Below, piece after piece: positions 1-12,128 of a stretch of 64,000 nt of DNA (position 1 is the stretch's first letter; the number at the start of each line of letters is the position of its first letter). This stretch comes from Thermoplasmatales archaeon (GTDB lineage Archaea; Thermoplasmatota; Thermoplasmata; Thermoplasmatales; Thermoplasmataceae), in the NCBI GenBank assembly GCA_027366585.1, contig DAHXNF010000030.1, positions 1 through 64,000 of the forward strand. The letters run 5' to 3'. Made by a program: the position numbers and the translations under genes. The notes under the pieces were generated by a model that saw only the letters and a program-made list of their open reading frames with translations, was not told the DNA's origin and made no database searches.

Positions 1-27
1 GTAGATATTCTGGACAATAGCGTCCAT
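1..27 (-). CDS. Possible 5' end of a gene leaving the window
   Basis: An ATG at 27 on the minus strand opens a frame that runs off the window (first residues MDAIVQNIY). A TATA-like stretch at about 49-57 lies about 26 nt upstream, the spacing seen at other leaderless genes here. The alternative is a plus-strand gene ending at the TAA at 52-54, whose last residues would read VDILDNSVHAVVSLKCI. Too little is present to name either product or to be certain which strand is coding. Confidence 0.35.
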
Positions 28-85
28 GCGGTAGTATCGCTGAAATGCATATAAATTGATTTCCTCCTATTATGTGTACCTTGGT

Positions 86-1123
86 TCATGCGATCTGTAC
101 CTCGGTTATTACATGCCAGTGATGCGGGGAGTATGATTTCACAACCCTGCTTGACAGAATATTGAATGAAGCGCAAATATCAAGCAGCTTTTTCTCTATC
201 TCGGCCGCAGAAGACGGAAGATTTTCTGTTGAGACCAGGTGATGAATCATTATGACACCGGCAGGGTTCAGATTCTTCAATGCATCCGGGAGGAATGAGG
301 GTGAACTGTAGTGACCCATGATTATCAGGTCAACTTTTTCTGGGAGAATGACTGATTTGCAGTCGTCGTTGTAGATTGTGAAGAATTTCTTGACCTTGTT
401 CCTTGCAATGTTTGATTCCAGGTACTCGTAAGAGACGGGATTGATTTCAGCAGCATATATGTGATTCGGGGAACCATATTTTGCGATTGGAATCGAGAAG
501 TAACCAATCCCTGCAAACATGTCATATACAGTCTTGTTCCGGACATCTAAGCGTTTCATGGAAGTTCTTATACCCACATTTCCTGGCGAGAACAATATCT
601 CGGCTGGATCAAACGTATACCTTATGCCATTCTCCAGGTGCGTAACAGATCCACCAGGCCCAAAAAGTAACTCAACTGAGGGTTTTCTCGTGCTGTAGCG
701 GACTCCTCCCCGGTAACGGTAAACGGATTTCACGCCGAGAACTTCAGCGAAAATACCTGCAAGTAAGGATGGATCCTTACCGTCATACCTGATAACAATG
801 GAGTCACCATATCTGACCCATCTCTCGGGTATTGCTTCCAGGGGGATCCCATGGCCGGCTGCTTTCTCTTTTACCTGTTCCACCGGTGAACCCGGCAGAG
901 TTCTGTCTACCGGATCGACGTCCACGACCCCGAATTTTGATGATACCTGATCCGTTAAGATGGGAACATAGACAAAATTGCTGTCTGCGGTTATCCTGTG
1001 CGTCCTGTCCACGCTGTCAGCCCTGAGAAGCCTTTTCAACTCCTTATCCGCTATATCCCTTGGAAGTGCGATTGCCTTCATTCCCATCCCAATCCGTTTC
1101 ATTCCTTTGCCATTGAATCTCAA
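86..1123 (-). CDS. taw2: tRNA(Phe) wyosine aminocarboxypropyltransferase Taw2 (TYW2/Trm5 family)
   Basis: Probable archaeal Taw2, which transfers the 3-amino-3-carboxypropyl group of S-adenosylmethionine to the tricyclic base at G37 of tRNA-Phe during wyosine synthesis. The Rossmann methyltransferase-like core carries motif I (DMFAGIGYFSIP, about residues 201-212) and AAEINP (224-229). Trm5 methylases have an NLP motif after the core. Here that place reads IIMGHYSS (about 267-274), and the C-terminus has YSPHHWHV, both like TYW2 proteins. The upstream FSPGN motif (178-182) is shared by Trm5 and TYW2. The start is unsure: the longest frame begins at a TTG, and internal ATGs at residues 8, 13 or 15 (position 1102, 1087 or 1081) are as likely; the conserved part begins near MKAIALPRD. 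Divergent from the hemL remnant. Trm5 is the alternative call. Confidence 0.82.
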   Translation of the reverse strand: MRFNGKGMKRIGMGMKAIALPRDIADKELKRLLRADSVDRTHRITADSNFVYVPILTDQVSSKFGVVDVDPVDRTLPGSPVEQVKEKAAGHGIPLEAIPERWVRYGDSIVIRYDGKDPSLLAGIFAEVLGVKSVYRYRGGVRYSTRKPSVELLFGPGGSVTHLENGIRYTFDPAEILFSPGNVGIRTSMKRLDVRNKTVYDMFAGIGYFSIPIAKYGSPNHIYAAEINPVSYEYLESNIARNKVKKFFTIYNDDCKSVILPEKVDLIIMGHYSSPSFLPDALKNLNPAGVIMIHHLVSTENLPSSAAEIEKKLLDICASFNILSSRVVKSYSPHHWHVITEVQIA

Positions 1124-1228
1124 AATGCCTGGTTGATTTTGATACCTGCCTGACCAAATCCCTGCTCACCCTATTTATTTTGCCAAAAACATGTGGCAAC
1201 GTTTAATCTCTAATTGCGATTTACAACC

Positions 1229-1852
1229 GTGACGCAATCCTCAGGCAAATTCACGCTCGCCTCTGAGTTGTTTCAAAGAGGCGTGAATTCCCCGATCAGG
1301 AATTACGGACCCAAGCCCAGGTATGTTTCAAGAGGGGAAGGTTCCAGGATATTCGATATCGACGGGAATATATACACGGATTACCGCCCTGCATGTGGAT
1401 CCTTGATACTTGGGCGTGCCCATCCATCAATGAAAAGGGCCCTTGAAAGAGCAGGCAAGACAGGAATAAATTTTCGCGCTTCTACCGAATATGAGGTGGA
1501 GCTTGGATCTGCAATAAAAAGCGCGATACCAATGATTCAAAAGATACAATTCTCCTCATATGTTACAGAAGCAACTATGCATGCGGTAAGTCTTGCACGA
1601 CCATATACTAATAGAAAGGGGATTGTAAAAGCGGAAGGCTTCCTCCATGGATCACAAGACTACGCACCCTTAAAGGCAGGACGCGTTGTCCTGACTCATG
1701 GCATCCATTCATCTCCAGGGATACCAGAAGAACTTTATGGTGATGTATCAATTGCAAGATTCAGTGACATCGGATCCTTCATGAAGATTTTCCATGAAAG
1801 TAAAGACGCTGACTGTCTACTCGCGGCTACTGGGGGGTTTCTCAGACAATGA
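1229..1852 (+). pseudogene. hemL: Truncated glutamate-1-semialdehyde aminomutase (hemL remnant)
   Basis: About 207 residues that align with the N-terminal half of HemL (family about 420-430 aa), the PLP enzyme making 5-aminolevulinate. Recognisable blocks include GVNSPIRNYG, FDIDGNIYTDY and SSPGIPEELYG. The whole half with the PLP-binding lysine is absent. Inside the surviving part the phosphate-binding SGTEA-type motif reads YVTEATMHA, and the usual YHGH-type motif reads FLHGSQD, so active-site residues are eroded. The frame ends exactly at the hemC start (ATGA overlap), so no C-terminal half lies downstream in any frame. I prefer the GTG at 1229 because GTTTAATC at 1200-1207 sits about 25 nt upstream; a TTG at 1214 is possible. 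It cannot be a normal aminomutase; it is decayed or re-used. Confidence 0.8.
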
Positions 1853-2736
1853 ACGGAATTAGAATCGGTACACGTGGCAGCAAACTTGCTATGATCCAGG
1901 CTAAAATGCTGTCTGCCCACCTAAATTCATCTGGGATAACGACCGAATTAATTGTGGTAGAAACTGCGGGTGACAGGGATAAAGAGGCACCAATATACAC
2001 CATGGGTGGTACCGGAGTGTTCGTTTCTGCGTTGAATGAAAAGATTCTTTCCGGAGAGATCGATGTGGCAGTCCACAGCGCAAAGGACATTCCAACTTCT
2101 ATCCCGGAAGACATAGAAATTGCCGGGGTTCTCGAGCGTGGTCCAGTCGAAGATCTCCTTGTTTCAAGAACCCCGCTGGAAAGAATGCCCAAAGGATCTG
2201 TTGTCGGCACCTCGAGCTTGAGGAGGAGCCATGAAATCCTGTTCGCTAGGCCCGATCTGGAGGTTAAGAGCATTAGGGGGAATGTTGACACCAGGATCCG
2301 CAAATATGTGGAGGGGCAGTATGATGCGATCATACTGGCAAAGGCAGCATATGACCGTCTTGGACTGGATGAGAACGCGTATGTTCTTGATGTCCACTCA
2401 TTTCCACCGGCTGCAAATCAGGGAATCATTGCTGTTACAGCAAAAGCTGGTTCTGAATACGCATCTATTTTAAGGAGTCTTTCTGATAGAATGTCCATGA
2501 CTGCAATGCTCATTGAGAGGACCGTTCTAATGCAGTTGAAGCTCTCGTGCGATGATCCTGTTGCGGTGCTTGCAACCGGATCTGATCCGATACGGCTTTT
2601 CATCAGGATATATTCACTTGCCGGCCGTTCTTACAAGGATTTTGTCTTCACAGTACATGATCCAGAAGAAGCAGCGGGATATTCCAGTGCATTGAAGGAA
2701 AAAGTTCCGGAGTCGTTCGGTTACAAATGGAGATAA
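1849..2736 (+). CDS. hemC: Hydroxymethylbilane synthase (porphobilinogen deaminase)
   Basis: Polymerises four porphobilinogens into hydroxymethylbilane in the tetrapyrrole pathway; cytosolic. 295 aa, a normal length. It shows IGTRGSKLA near the N-terminus, the catalytic aspartate in HSAKD (Asp80), the substrate-binding TSSLRR (121-126) and GNVDTR (144-149), and Cys234 in LSCDDPVA, which is placed to carry the dipyrromethane cofactor. The start overlaps the stop of the hemL remnant by 4 nt, and the 3' end overlaps hemD by 10 nt, so hemC and hemD are translated from one message. Confidence 0.96.
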   Translation: MNGIRIGTRGSKLAMIQAKMLSAHLNSSGITTELIVVETAGDRDKEAPIYTMGGTGVFVSALNEKILSGEIDVAVHSAKDIPTSIPEDIEIAGVLERGPVEDLLVSRTPLERMPKGSVVGTSSLRRSHEILFARPDLEVKSIRGNVDTRIRKYVEGQYDAIILAKAAYDRLGLDENAYVLDVHSFPPAANQGIIAVTAKAGSEYASILRSLSDRMSMTAMLIERTVLMQLKLSCDDPVAVLATGSDPIRLFIRIYSLAGRSYKDFVFTVHDPEEAAGYSSALKEKVPESFGYKWR

Positions 2737-3467
2737 AGAGCTTCCTGGTCACAACGCGTCCTGCAGAAAAATACAGGACAATCGCCGGTGGAAAGTGCTT
2801 TGATGTGAGAAATATCCCATTAACTAGAATTGTCTACAACCAGGATCCGGTGAACCTTAAGATTAAGATAGAAGCTTACGAGCCCAGCCTCGTTATTGTT
2901 ACCAGCAGCATTGGGGCAAATGTCTTTCTTGGTGCTGGAATAGTTGGAGATTTCACGATTATATGCATTGGCAGAAAAACCGCGGAACCTTTTTCTGCTT
3001 TAAAGAGAAAGGTTCTGGTGCCGGGCGAAGAAAATTCAACCGGCATTGTTGATCTTGTTTCTCATTACCCCAGGGATAGAACGAGAATTGCCTTATGCCG
3101 AAGCAAAAAACATAGCAGTGAACTCGACGAGTTTCTCTCATCAAATGGCTACAATTATAGGTGCTTCGATCTCTATGATATAGAGGAATTGCGTTCATCC
3201 ACTCTTGTGAGCGATTTTATGAATGAGAATTGCAGGGGAATAATCCTGACTTCCTCGATGGAAGCAGGGGTCTTTGCATCCATTGCGCGTGACGTTGCCG
3301 ATACCTCCGCTTTCAGGAATAGGAAAATTTTCTGCATCGGGAGACCCACCATGGAAACGGCGGCGTCTCTGGGTCTGCATTGCGAGCCATTAAATACGGA
3401 GAGCGATTTTGATGCAATAGTCAAAGAAATCTCAAAAATTCATTGCAATAGCGGGGAATGGATTTGA
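2727..3467 (+). CDS. hemD: Uroporphyrinogen-III synthase
   Basis: Cyclises hydroxymethylbilane to uroporphyrinogen III. 246 aa, typical of HemD. The family is poorly conserved, so the call rests on a two-lobed alpha/beta pattern, the N-terminal LVTTRP stretch, the hinge region GIILTSSMEAGVF, CIGRPTMETAASLG near the end, and the tight coupling to hemC (10-nt overlap). Its last codons (HCNSGEWI) lie over the 3' end of the convergent initiator tRNA gene. Confidence 0.9.
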   Translation: MEIKSFLVTTRPAEKYRTIAGGKCFDVRNIPLTRIVYNQDPVNLKIKIEAYEPSLVIVTSSIGANVFLGAGIVGDFTIICIGRKTAEPFSALKRKVLVPGEENSTGIVDLVSHYPRDRTRIALCRSKKHSSELDEFLSSNGYNYRCFDLYDIEELRSSTLVSDFMNENCRGIILTSSMEAGVFASIARDVADTSAFRNRKIFCIGRPTMETAASLGLHCEPLNTESDFDAIVKEISKIHCNSGEWI

Positions 3468-3523
3468 ACCATTGATCTACGGGTTATGAGCCCGTCGGGA
3501 TTTCCTAACTACCCTACCCCGCT
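3450..3523 (-). tRNA. Initiator tRNA-Met (CAT)
   Basis: A 74-nt cloverleaf on the minus strand with acceptor AGCGGGG/CCCCGCT, anticodon loop CTCATAA and T-loop TTCAAAT. Three consecutive G:C pairs next to the anticodon loop (GGG/CCC) and the A1:U72 pair are the marks of an initiator. CCA is not encoded. Its 3' 18 nt lie under the end of hemD on the other strand. Confidence 0.95.
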
Positions 3524-3542
3524 TTGTGCCCTGTATCAAATA

Positions 3543-3553
3543 TTGATATAAGG
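3543..3553 (-). promoter_or_regulatory. TATA box of the initiator tRNA
   Basis: On the minus strand CCTTATATCAA is centred about 26 nt before the tRNA 5' end (3523), so transcription should begin almost exactly at the mature 5' end. Confidence 0.6.
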
Positions 3554-3653
3554 TTCTTCGCTGCCTTATTCAATCAACCAAAATTGTTAGATGTTCAATT
3601 GGCTATATCCAAGGTAGGTCAATCAATATAGAATGCTTGAGGAGTGTTATGAA

Positions 3654-4202
3654 TCATCTAAAAGATTCCTCAAGTTTCTTCAGTTTTATGTTCCTGACCT
3701 GTTTCTCGAGATACTGGTAAACTGTTCTCTGTTTACTTCCAGCTATCAGTCGCATCACCGCCTCTTTTCCATACTCTATCGAGATGTAATCGCCAATGAT
3801 GGACACGGTATCCCCGTAGATCGATATGTGAGTCATTGTCATTTCCTCGACAATCTGCCTGGTCCTGCCGTTCCTTCCTATGAGACGGCCTTTTATCTCT
3901 GATATCCTGTGACTGCCGGGCTTTGCAAATTCACGCAAAGAAATCACGTAAAAGCTGTAATCCTCCTCGTAAAGTAGAAAAGCCTTCTCAGGGCTGAAGC
4001 CCCTGGCGATTGCCTGAATCACCGACATCGTCAGCGTGGCCTTCAGTGCATCGTCTCTCTGGACAACGGAGACCTCTCCGGCTTCGGAGTCAACATGAAG
4101 TGAAACATGACCTTTTGACTCGATCTGCCTGCGGGTATCACCGTTCCTGCCGATAACTGCTGCAATTCTGTCCTTGGGTATCTTTTTGGTTCCAACAATC
4201 AT
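3654..4202 (-). CDS. KH-domain rRNA-processing protein (Pno1/Dim2/KRR1-like)
   Basis: Archaeal homologue of Pno1/Dim2, an RNA-binding factor for 16S rRNA 3'-end maturation and small-subunit assembly. 182 aa with two KH domains: the first GXXG loop is IGRNGDT (about 18-24), the second LIGRNGRT (about 107-114). Between them, ARGFSPEKAFLL (66-77) is typical of this family. Start overlaps the rio1 stop by 4 nt. Gene order aIF1A-rio1-pno1 is widely kept in archaea and fits a joint role in ribosome biogenesis and initiation. Confidence 0.93.
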   Translation of the reverse strand: MIVGTKKIPKDRIAAVIGRNGDTRRQIESKGHVSLHVDSEAGEVSVVQRDDALKATLTMSVIQAIARGFSPEKAFLLYEEDYSFYVISLREFAKPGSHRISEIKGRLIGRNGRTRQIVEEMTMTHISIYGDTVSIIGDYISIEYGKEAVMRLIAGSKQRTVYQYLEKQVRNIKLKKLEESFR

Positions 4203-4963
4203 GCACTTTCACCGGTAACGAAGGATAGCAGATCGTTAACATCGCATTTAATTCCTTTCCTGTTGAAGAAGTTACAGACATTCCTTGCGTCACGCTCCAG
4301 GAAAATCTGTGCTGAGGGGTGTTCAATGCTTACTGACTGCCCAAAATCAATCATGTATACCTTATTTCGGTAAGTGAGCATGTTGTATTCGCTTAGATCG
4401 GCGTGAACAAGTTTTGCTTTTGTGTATAGCAGATGCATGCTTTCCCTTACCTGTGAATATGCATCTTCCATATCGATCGAAGACTTGCGCAGCTCTGGGG
4501 ATGGCGAGGCTGCTGTCCCTAGGTATTGCATCAGTATTATGTTCTGATGGAATCCAATCGGATTGGGGACGGCAATATGGCATTCCCTGGCAGTCCTGAG
4601 ATTGATGAATTCCTTTCTCGTCCAAAGGTAGACGATTCGGGATCGATCCTTCTTCTCATTCTCAAACCTCCTGTCACCCTGCACATAGAGATAAAGGTTT
4701 GAAAACCTCAATGTTGACATCTTAAAAATCTTCACGACTATAGGCTTCTTCCTGCTGTATGCCTTGAAAACTATGCTCTCTTTTCCTGACATTATCGGAA
4801 AATCCAGGTAATCGATGTTGAATTTCTTCATGCTCTCGAAAACGGCTTTCAGTGTCCTGAGGTCGAAAACAATATCCTGGGTTTTCCTCCCTGGATCCCC
4901 GGATCTGATAAACTCCTTTGAAAAAATTAGTTGCTCCAGTGCTGATCGATCTTCGGCTGTCAT
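4199..4963 (-). CDS. rio1: RIO1-type serine protein kinase
   Basis: Atypical kinase/ATPase of the RIO1 family acting in late 40S-type subunit maturation. 254 aa from the ATG at 4963. The flexible P-loop is SGKESIVFKA (59-68), the likely ATP lysine is K78, the catalytic loop is HADLSEYN (187-194, Asp189) and the metal-binding segment is IDFGQS (205-210). The spacing SIEHPSAQIFLERDARNV after it is RIO1-like rather than RIO2-like. A longer in-frame start at 5164 would add 67 residues that lie entirely over aIF1A and look non-coding, so the ATGA-coupled start at 4963 is preferred. Confidence 0.95.
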   Translation of the reverse strand: MTAEDRSALEQLIFSKEFIRSGDPGRKTQDIVFDLRTLKAVFESMKKFNIDYLDFPIMSGKESIVFKAYSRKKPIVVKIFKMSTLRFSNLYLYVQGDRRFENEKKDRSRIVYLWTRKEFINLRTARECHIAVPNPIGFHQNIILMQYLGTAASPSPELRKSSIDMEDAYSQVRESMHLLYTKAKLVHADLSEYNMLTYRNKVYMIDFGQSVSIEHPSAQIFLERDARNVCNFFNRKGIKCDVNDLLSFVTGESA

Positions 4964-5295
4964 TTGAACATGTTTATGACTTCTGGTAAAATTCTGTTTC
5001 GGCTCAGGTAACCCGCCTGCGTCTGGGTATACCTGTAAACTACATCTGCACGATCCTTCTGGAATTCCCATGGCTTGACTATGACGAGATCGCCTTCCCG
5101 GATCCACATTCTTTTCTTCATCTTTCCTGGGATGCGGGAATTTCGGGTAAATCCATCCTCGCACATAACGCTTAATCTCGATGCCCCTGATAGCTTCTCA
5201 ACTAATCCGAACATTTCCCCCTTCTTCCTGTTTGGAAGTATGACTCGAATGTTCTCAGCATTCTCGCCTTCCGGTGCTGGTTGGTTGAAGCTCAT
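4960..5295 (-). CDS. eif1A: Translation initiation factor aIF1A
   Basis: OB-fold initiation factor that binds the A site of the small subunit. 111 aa, matching the family. It contains LPNRKKGEMFGLVEKLSGASR, MCEDGFTRNSRIPGKMKKR and the basic WIREGDLVIVKPW strand typical of eIF1A/aIF1A. It is first in the aIF1A-rio1-pno1 unit. A TATA-like ATATAATAT element lies about 23 nt upstream of the ATG, consistent with a leaderless message. Confidence 0.96.
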   Translation of the reverse strand: MSFNQPAPEGENAENIRVILPNRKKGEMFGLVEKLSGASRLSVMCEDGFTRNSRIPGKMKKRMWIREGDLVIVKPWEFQKDRADVVYRYTQTQAGYLSRNRILPEVINMFK

Positions 5296-5298
5296 TGT

Positions 5299-5683
5299 AG
5301 CATCGTGGATATTATATCAATGAATATAAAGAGAGATGTTTTCGAAGATTCTCAAATCGTGGTTGAAACTCTGTAATTTCAATCCGATCTGAACCTGTGT
5401 AGTGCAGATTCAAGATAGATTGGTAACTCTCAAAGTCACACTCCTCTATTTCACTATTATTGCTATCACAAGAACCATTGATTCAAAATCGGCCAGAATC
5501 GGAAATTCTTGCTAAAACTCCTTGCAGCAGGTACGTTTATGCGATATAATCGCTATTGCCTGACACCACGAAGTTGTATCTGGTGTAACTTCCTTGAGAG
5601 TAATGTATTGTCGTTATGCTAACGTATCTGTCGCTGAGTGGATCATGATTCTTTTCGCGCTTTGTCTCACTTTGAGAAAAACA
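5299..5683. other. Gene-poor interval with a decayed reading frame
   Basis: No intact gene. On the minus strand, in the same frame as the transposase remnant at 5684-5815 but behind its stop, about 45 codons read SQSETKREKNHDP through YNFVVSGNSDYIA and end at TAA 5537-5539. The composition looks coding, but no start or homology is recognisable. The rest is AT-rich and without features I can support. Confidence 0.4.
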
Positions 5684-5815
5684 CTAGAATTTAGATAATC
5701 TTGGAAAATCTATGAAGATATCAACCCTCTCTTCCTGGTGATCGAACTTTATTTCCTTAATGATACTCGGCTTCTCTAAACCTATAAGTCTCCTGAACAG
5801 TTCCTCAGAATTCAT
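5684..5815 (-). mobile_element. Remnant of an ISL3-family transposase (N-terminus only)
   Basis: A 43-residue frame starting MNSEELFRRLIGLEKPS and ending FIDFPRLSKF matches my recollection of the N-terminus of ISL3-type transposases, just before the first zinc-binding CPVC motif. A TAG then ends it; the zinc ribbon, helix-turn-helix and DDE domain are missing. No terminal inverted repeats could be assigned. It is a dead fragment. Confidence 0.55.
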
Positions 5816-5909
5816 AAAATGTAAATGAGTGAGGGATATTATTTACCCAAAGAGTTCTAGAGATCCTTTTTTTCTTATATGTGAAGCCAGATGACATTGT
5901 ATCTCGCCC

Positions 5910-6677
5910 TCATTTCAATACGACCTCGGTATTTGCGTATATCGGCTGGTTGAAACCAACCAGTGAAGAGTTGAAATCCATGTAATAGGTAGAACTTGAA
6001 TCATACAAGAAGAAATATTCAAAGTAAATCGATAATACAAAGTGATACATGTGGACAGGACCCATGTTGGATTCGTTCAGTGGTGTGGCAAGGATAGATT
6101 GACAGGCTGAATTTGGGTAGTTTCCAGTCCTAAGAGGTATCCCACTGCCACACGAAAAGTTTTCACTGCCATGTAAATAAAAACATGGATACACATAAAA
6201 AAATGAGGAACCATAATATTCAACCGGGCCAGATATATTTGTGGACATGCGGATCCCCTTGATAATAAGGTTAGAGGAAAAATTAACAACAACTGCAAAG
6301 TCAGCCCATACCATTGTTGCGTTCTGATTGCTATCAAAAGGTGCCCAACCAGAACAATCCCTTGAATAAGTCTTCAGAGATGAGTTCAGCGCACCTTTTT
6401 CCAACACGCTGGCATAGTTGAAAATCCAGCCAGTAGTAAGATTGTTTGATCCATTCTCATGTAAATTCAACGGCCGGTTATACTGAAAATTCTGCACCCC
6501 ATCTTTAACAATTCCATCTACACTGGCAACTTGATGGGCAGTAATATTAGTAATTTCGTAGAAGGAAATAGGAACTGCAAGAATTATCGCAGATATTACT
6601 GCAATAAATATGATCCGGCCGTTCCTTCTCGTGACCATACTAAAGCTTAACATTTTCCAATATTTATGTCTAAGCAT
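5910..6677 (-). CDS. Membrane-anchored extracellular protein of unknown function
   Basis: 255 aa. A basic N-terminus (MVTRRNGR) is followed by one hydrophobic segment, about residues 22-40, acting as signal anchor. The rest is predicted outside the cell: rich in Ser, Asn, Tyr and aromatic residues, with many N-X-S/T sequons (NITA, NLTT, NSSL, NATM, NFSS, NISG, NFSC, NESN, NSSL), as in archaeal surface glycoproteins. Four cysteines could form disulfides. The start may be an internal ATG at residue 9 or 14. No family recognised. It sits alone in a gene-poor region, so lateral or lineage-specific origin is possible. Confidence 0.7.
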   Translation of the reverse strand: MLRHKYWKMLSFSMVTRRNGRIIFIAVISAIILAVPISFYEITNITAHQVASVDGIVKDGVQNFQYNRPLNLHENGSNNLTTGWIFNYASVLEKGALNSSLKTYSRDCSGWAPFDSNQNATMVWADFAVVVNFSSNLIIKGIRMSTNISGPVEYYGSSFFYVYPCFYLHGSENFSCGSGIPLRTGNYPNSACQSILATPLNESNMGPVHMYHFVLSIYFEYFFLYDSSSTYYMDFNSSLVGFNQPIYANTEVVLK

Positions 6678-6790
6678 GCAGACTATGGCGCCAAAAAACT
6701 GTCATGCCTCACATCATTTCCTTCGTCCTGTGCAAGCTCTGTTTTCCTTGCAATATAGGCAGTTTCCATGGTTTCATAAGAGACTGGATA

Positions 6791-6907
6791 TTAACCCATC
6801 TTTCCCCAGTCCACTAGCTCAAGCAACCTCTTCCTTGTAACTAGTCGAATTGCGTCCTTCCGCAATGCTTCCCTGCTATCGGCGACCCTAAAAGCGACAT
6901 CAGTGGA
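6791..6907 (-). pseudogene. Unassigned coding remnant
   Basis: A stop-to-stop stretch of about 38 codons on the minus strand reads FRVADSREALRKDA then IRLVTRKRLLELVDWG, protein-like with basic amphipathic helices but without a usable start. Together with the frameshifted fragments at 6986-7349 it suggests a decaying gene. I cannot name the family. Confidence 0.3.
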
Positions 6908-6985
6908 TCAGAATACAAGCTTCATGTAATCCGGCATTGTCAACGCCCATTCATTTTCTTGCTGCAATTAGGATATCGTTTCCTG

Positions 6986-7349
6986 TCAGTACAGGATACT
7001 TTCCTCATTTACCCTTATGAATGACTTCTTCAGCTTCAGGTCATTCTCCAGCACAATCATTCTTATGGATGATATTTCACACTTTACGCCTATCCTTTTC
7101 AGGATGTTCCTGATCTCTGAATCGGATATCTCCGTATCCGGGACCCTGTCCCTGGTAACCGGTATATTTCGCCTTCCCCTTTCCATTGACTCGTTTCACC
7201 TCATACAGTTTGTGCGCTGAATGCTTCAGATATTCAACCACTATCCTTGAAGAATACTGGATAGTGTCATGTGTAGCAATGGAGGTATTATTCAACTGTG
7301 AGCAGCGGCCAACTATGCTCTGAATCTCTCGGATCGCCATCGTCGACAA
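6986..7349 (-). pseudogene. Frameshifted hypothetical gene
   Basis: Two overlapping minus-strand frames look like one broken gene. The upstream one (7077-7349, from an ATG at 7340 or TTG at 7349) reads MAIREIQSIVGRCSQ to LYEVKRVNG, then turns into low-quality sequence. The downstream one (6986-7186) continues in another frame with DTEISDSEIRNILKRIG and LENDLKLKKSFIRV. A frameshift near 7180-7190 would join them. No family recognised. Lies directly behind the polymerase operon. Confidence 0.4.
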
Positions 7350-7507
7350 GCATTCTCTTTTCTATGGCTAAAGTCAGGGCTTTACTCTGTTCTGTATTTC
7401 AAAATTGCGGTATTATGTTTGGATCTTTTAATTGCCAAATTTCTGCAAAGAAGGTGCATGTGCGCTGCTGGCTAACAGGTTACGATTAACAAGAATGTTA
7501 TGCGTAA

Positions 7508-7936
7508 TTATTGCTTTATCGCCAGGTTCCGGATGTTGAAAAATCTCTGCACCGTGTCCCTGAAGAGCTTTATGTTTCTTCCTTCCTTTCCTATTGCTTT
7601 TCCTATCTCCATCGGATCCACGGAGACAAGGACATCTGTCATTCCCTCTTTCCAGTTGACCTGGATCTCCTTTACACCAAGCCGGAAGAATATGTTCCTG
7701 ACGAAGTTTATGAGATCATGAGATGCTTCCGCAACCAGGATGTGCTTGTTGGTCTTCTGCTTAAGTTCGGCCACGAACGACGGATTGCGCTTGAAAAGCT
7801 CAGCCATCCTCTTTTCACCTACGATGAAGATGATCATGTCCTCGTTTTCCAGGCATTCCTTGAGTTCAGTATGGGCTATTCTTTCAAATATCGCGATATA
7901 GCCCATTATCTTGTTGTCGACCACTATGTCTTTCAT
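7508..7936 (-). CDS. nusA: NusA-like KH-domain transcription factor
   Basis: Short archaeal NusA: two KH domains without the bacterial N-terminal and S1 domains. 142 aa, usual for archaeal NusA. The second KH loop is IGKAIGKEGRNIKL near residues 112-125; the N-terminal part has the IIFIVGEKRMAELF strand-helix of the first KH. Eight nucleotides after rpoA2, the expected neighbour. The ribosomal protein L30e gene often found between them in archaea is absent. Confidence 0.92.
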   Translation of the reverse strand: MKDIVVDNKIMGYIAIFERIAHTELKECLENEDMIIFIVGEKRMAELFKRNPSFVAELKQKTNKHILVAEASHDLINFVRNIFFRLGVKEIQVNWKEGMTDVLVSVDPMEIGKAIGKEGRNIKLFRDTVQRFFNIRNLAIKQ

Positions 7937-7944
7937 CTTGTTAT

Positions 7945-12124
<4,180 letters not shown>

Positions 12125-12128
<4 letters not shown>

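Noticed and set aside
1214-1228. TTG start for the hemL remnant
   Set aside because: The GTG at 1229 is at the right distance from a TATA word; the extra five residues are not conserved.
1853-2000. C-terminal half of HemL in another frame
   Set aside because: I looked for a frameshift continuation; the sequence belongs to hemC from 1849 on and no HemL motif appears in other frames.
3633-3902. 89-aa plus-strand frame opposite the KH protein
   Set aside because: Shadow of the pno1-like gene, whose KH motifs are clear.
4964-5164. N-terminal extension of RIO1 by 67 residues
   Set aside because: It coincides with the aIF1A gene in another frame and has no kinase similarity; the ATGA overlap gives a better start.
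5299-5900. Complete insertion sequence
   Set aside because: Only the first 43 codons of a transposase-like frame are visible; no inverted repeats, target duplication or catalytic domain.
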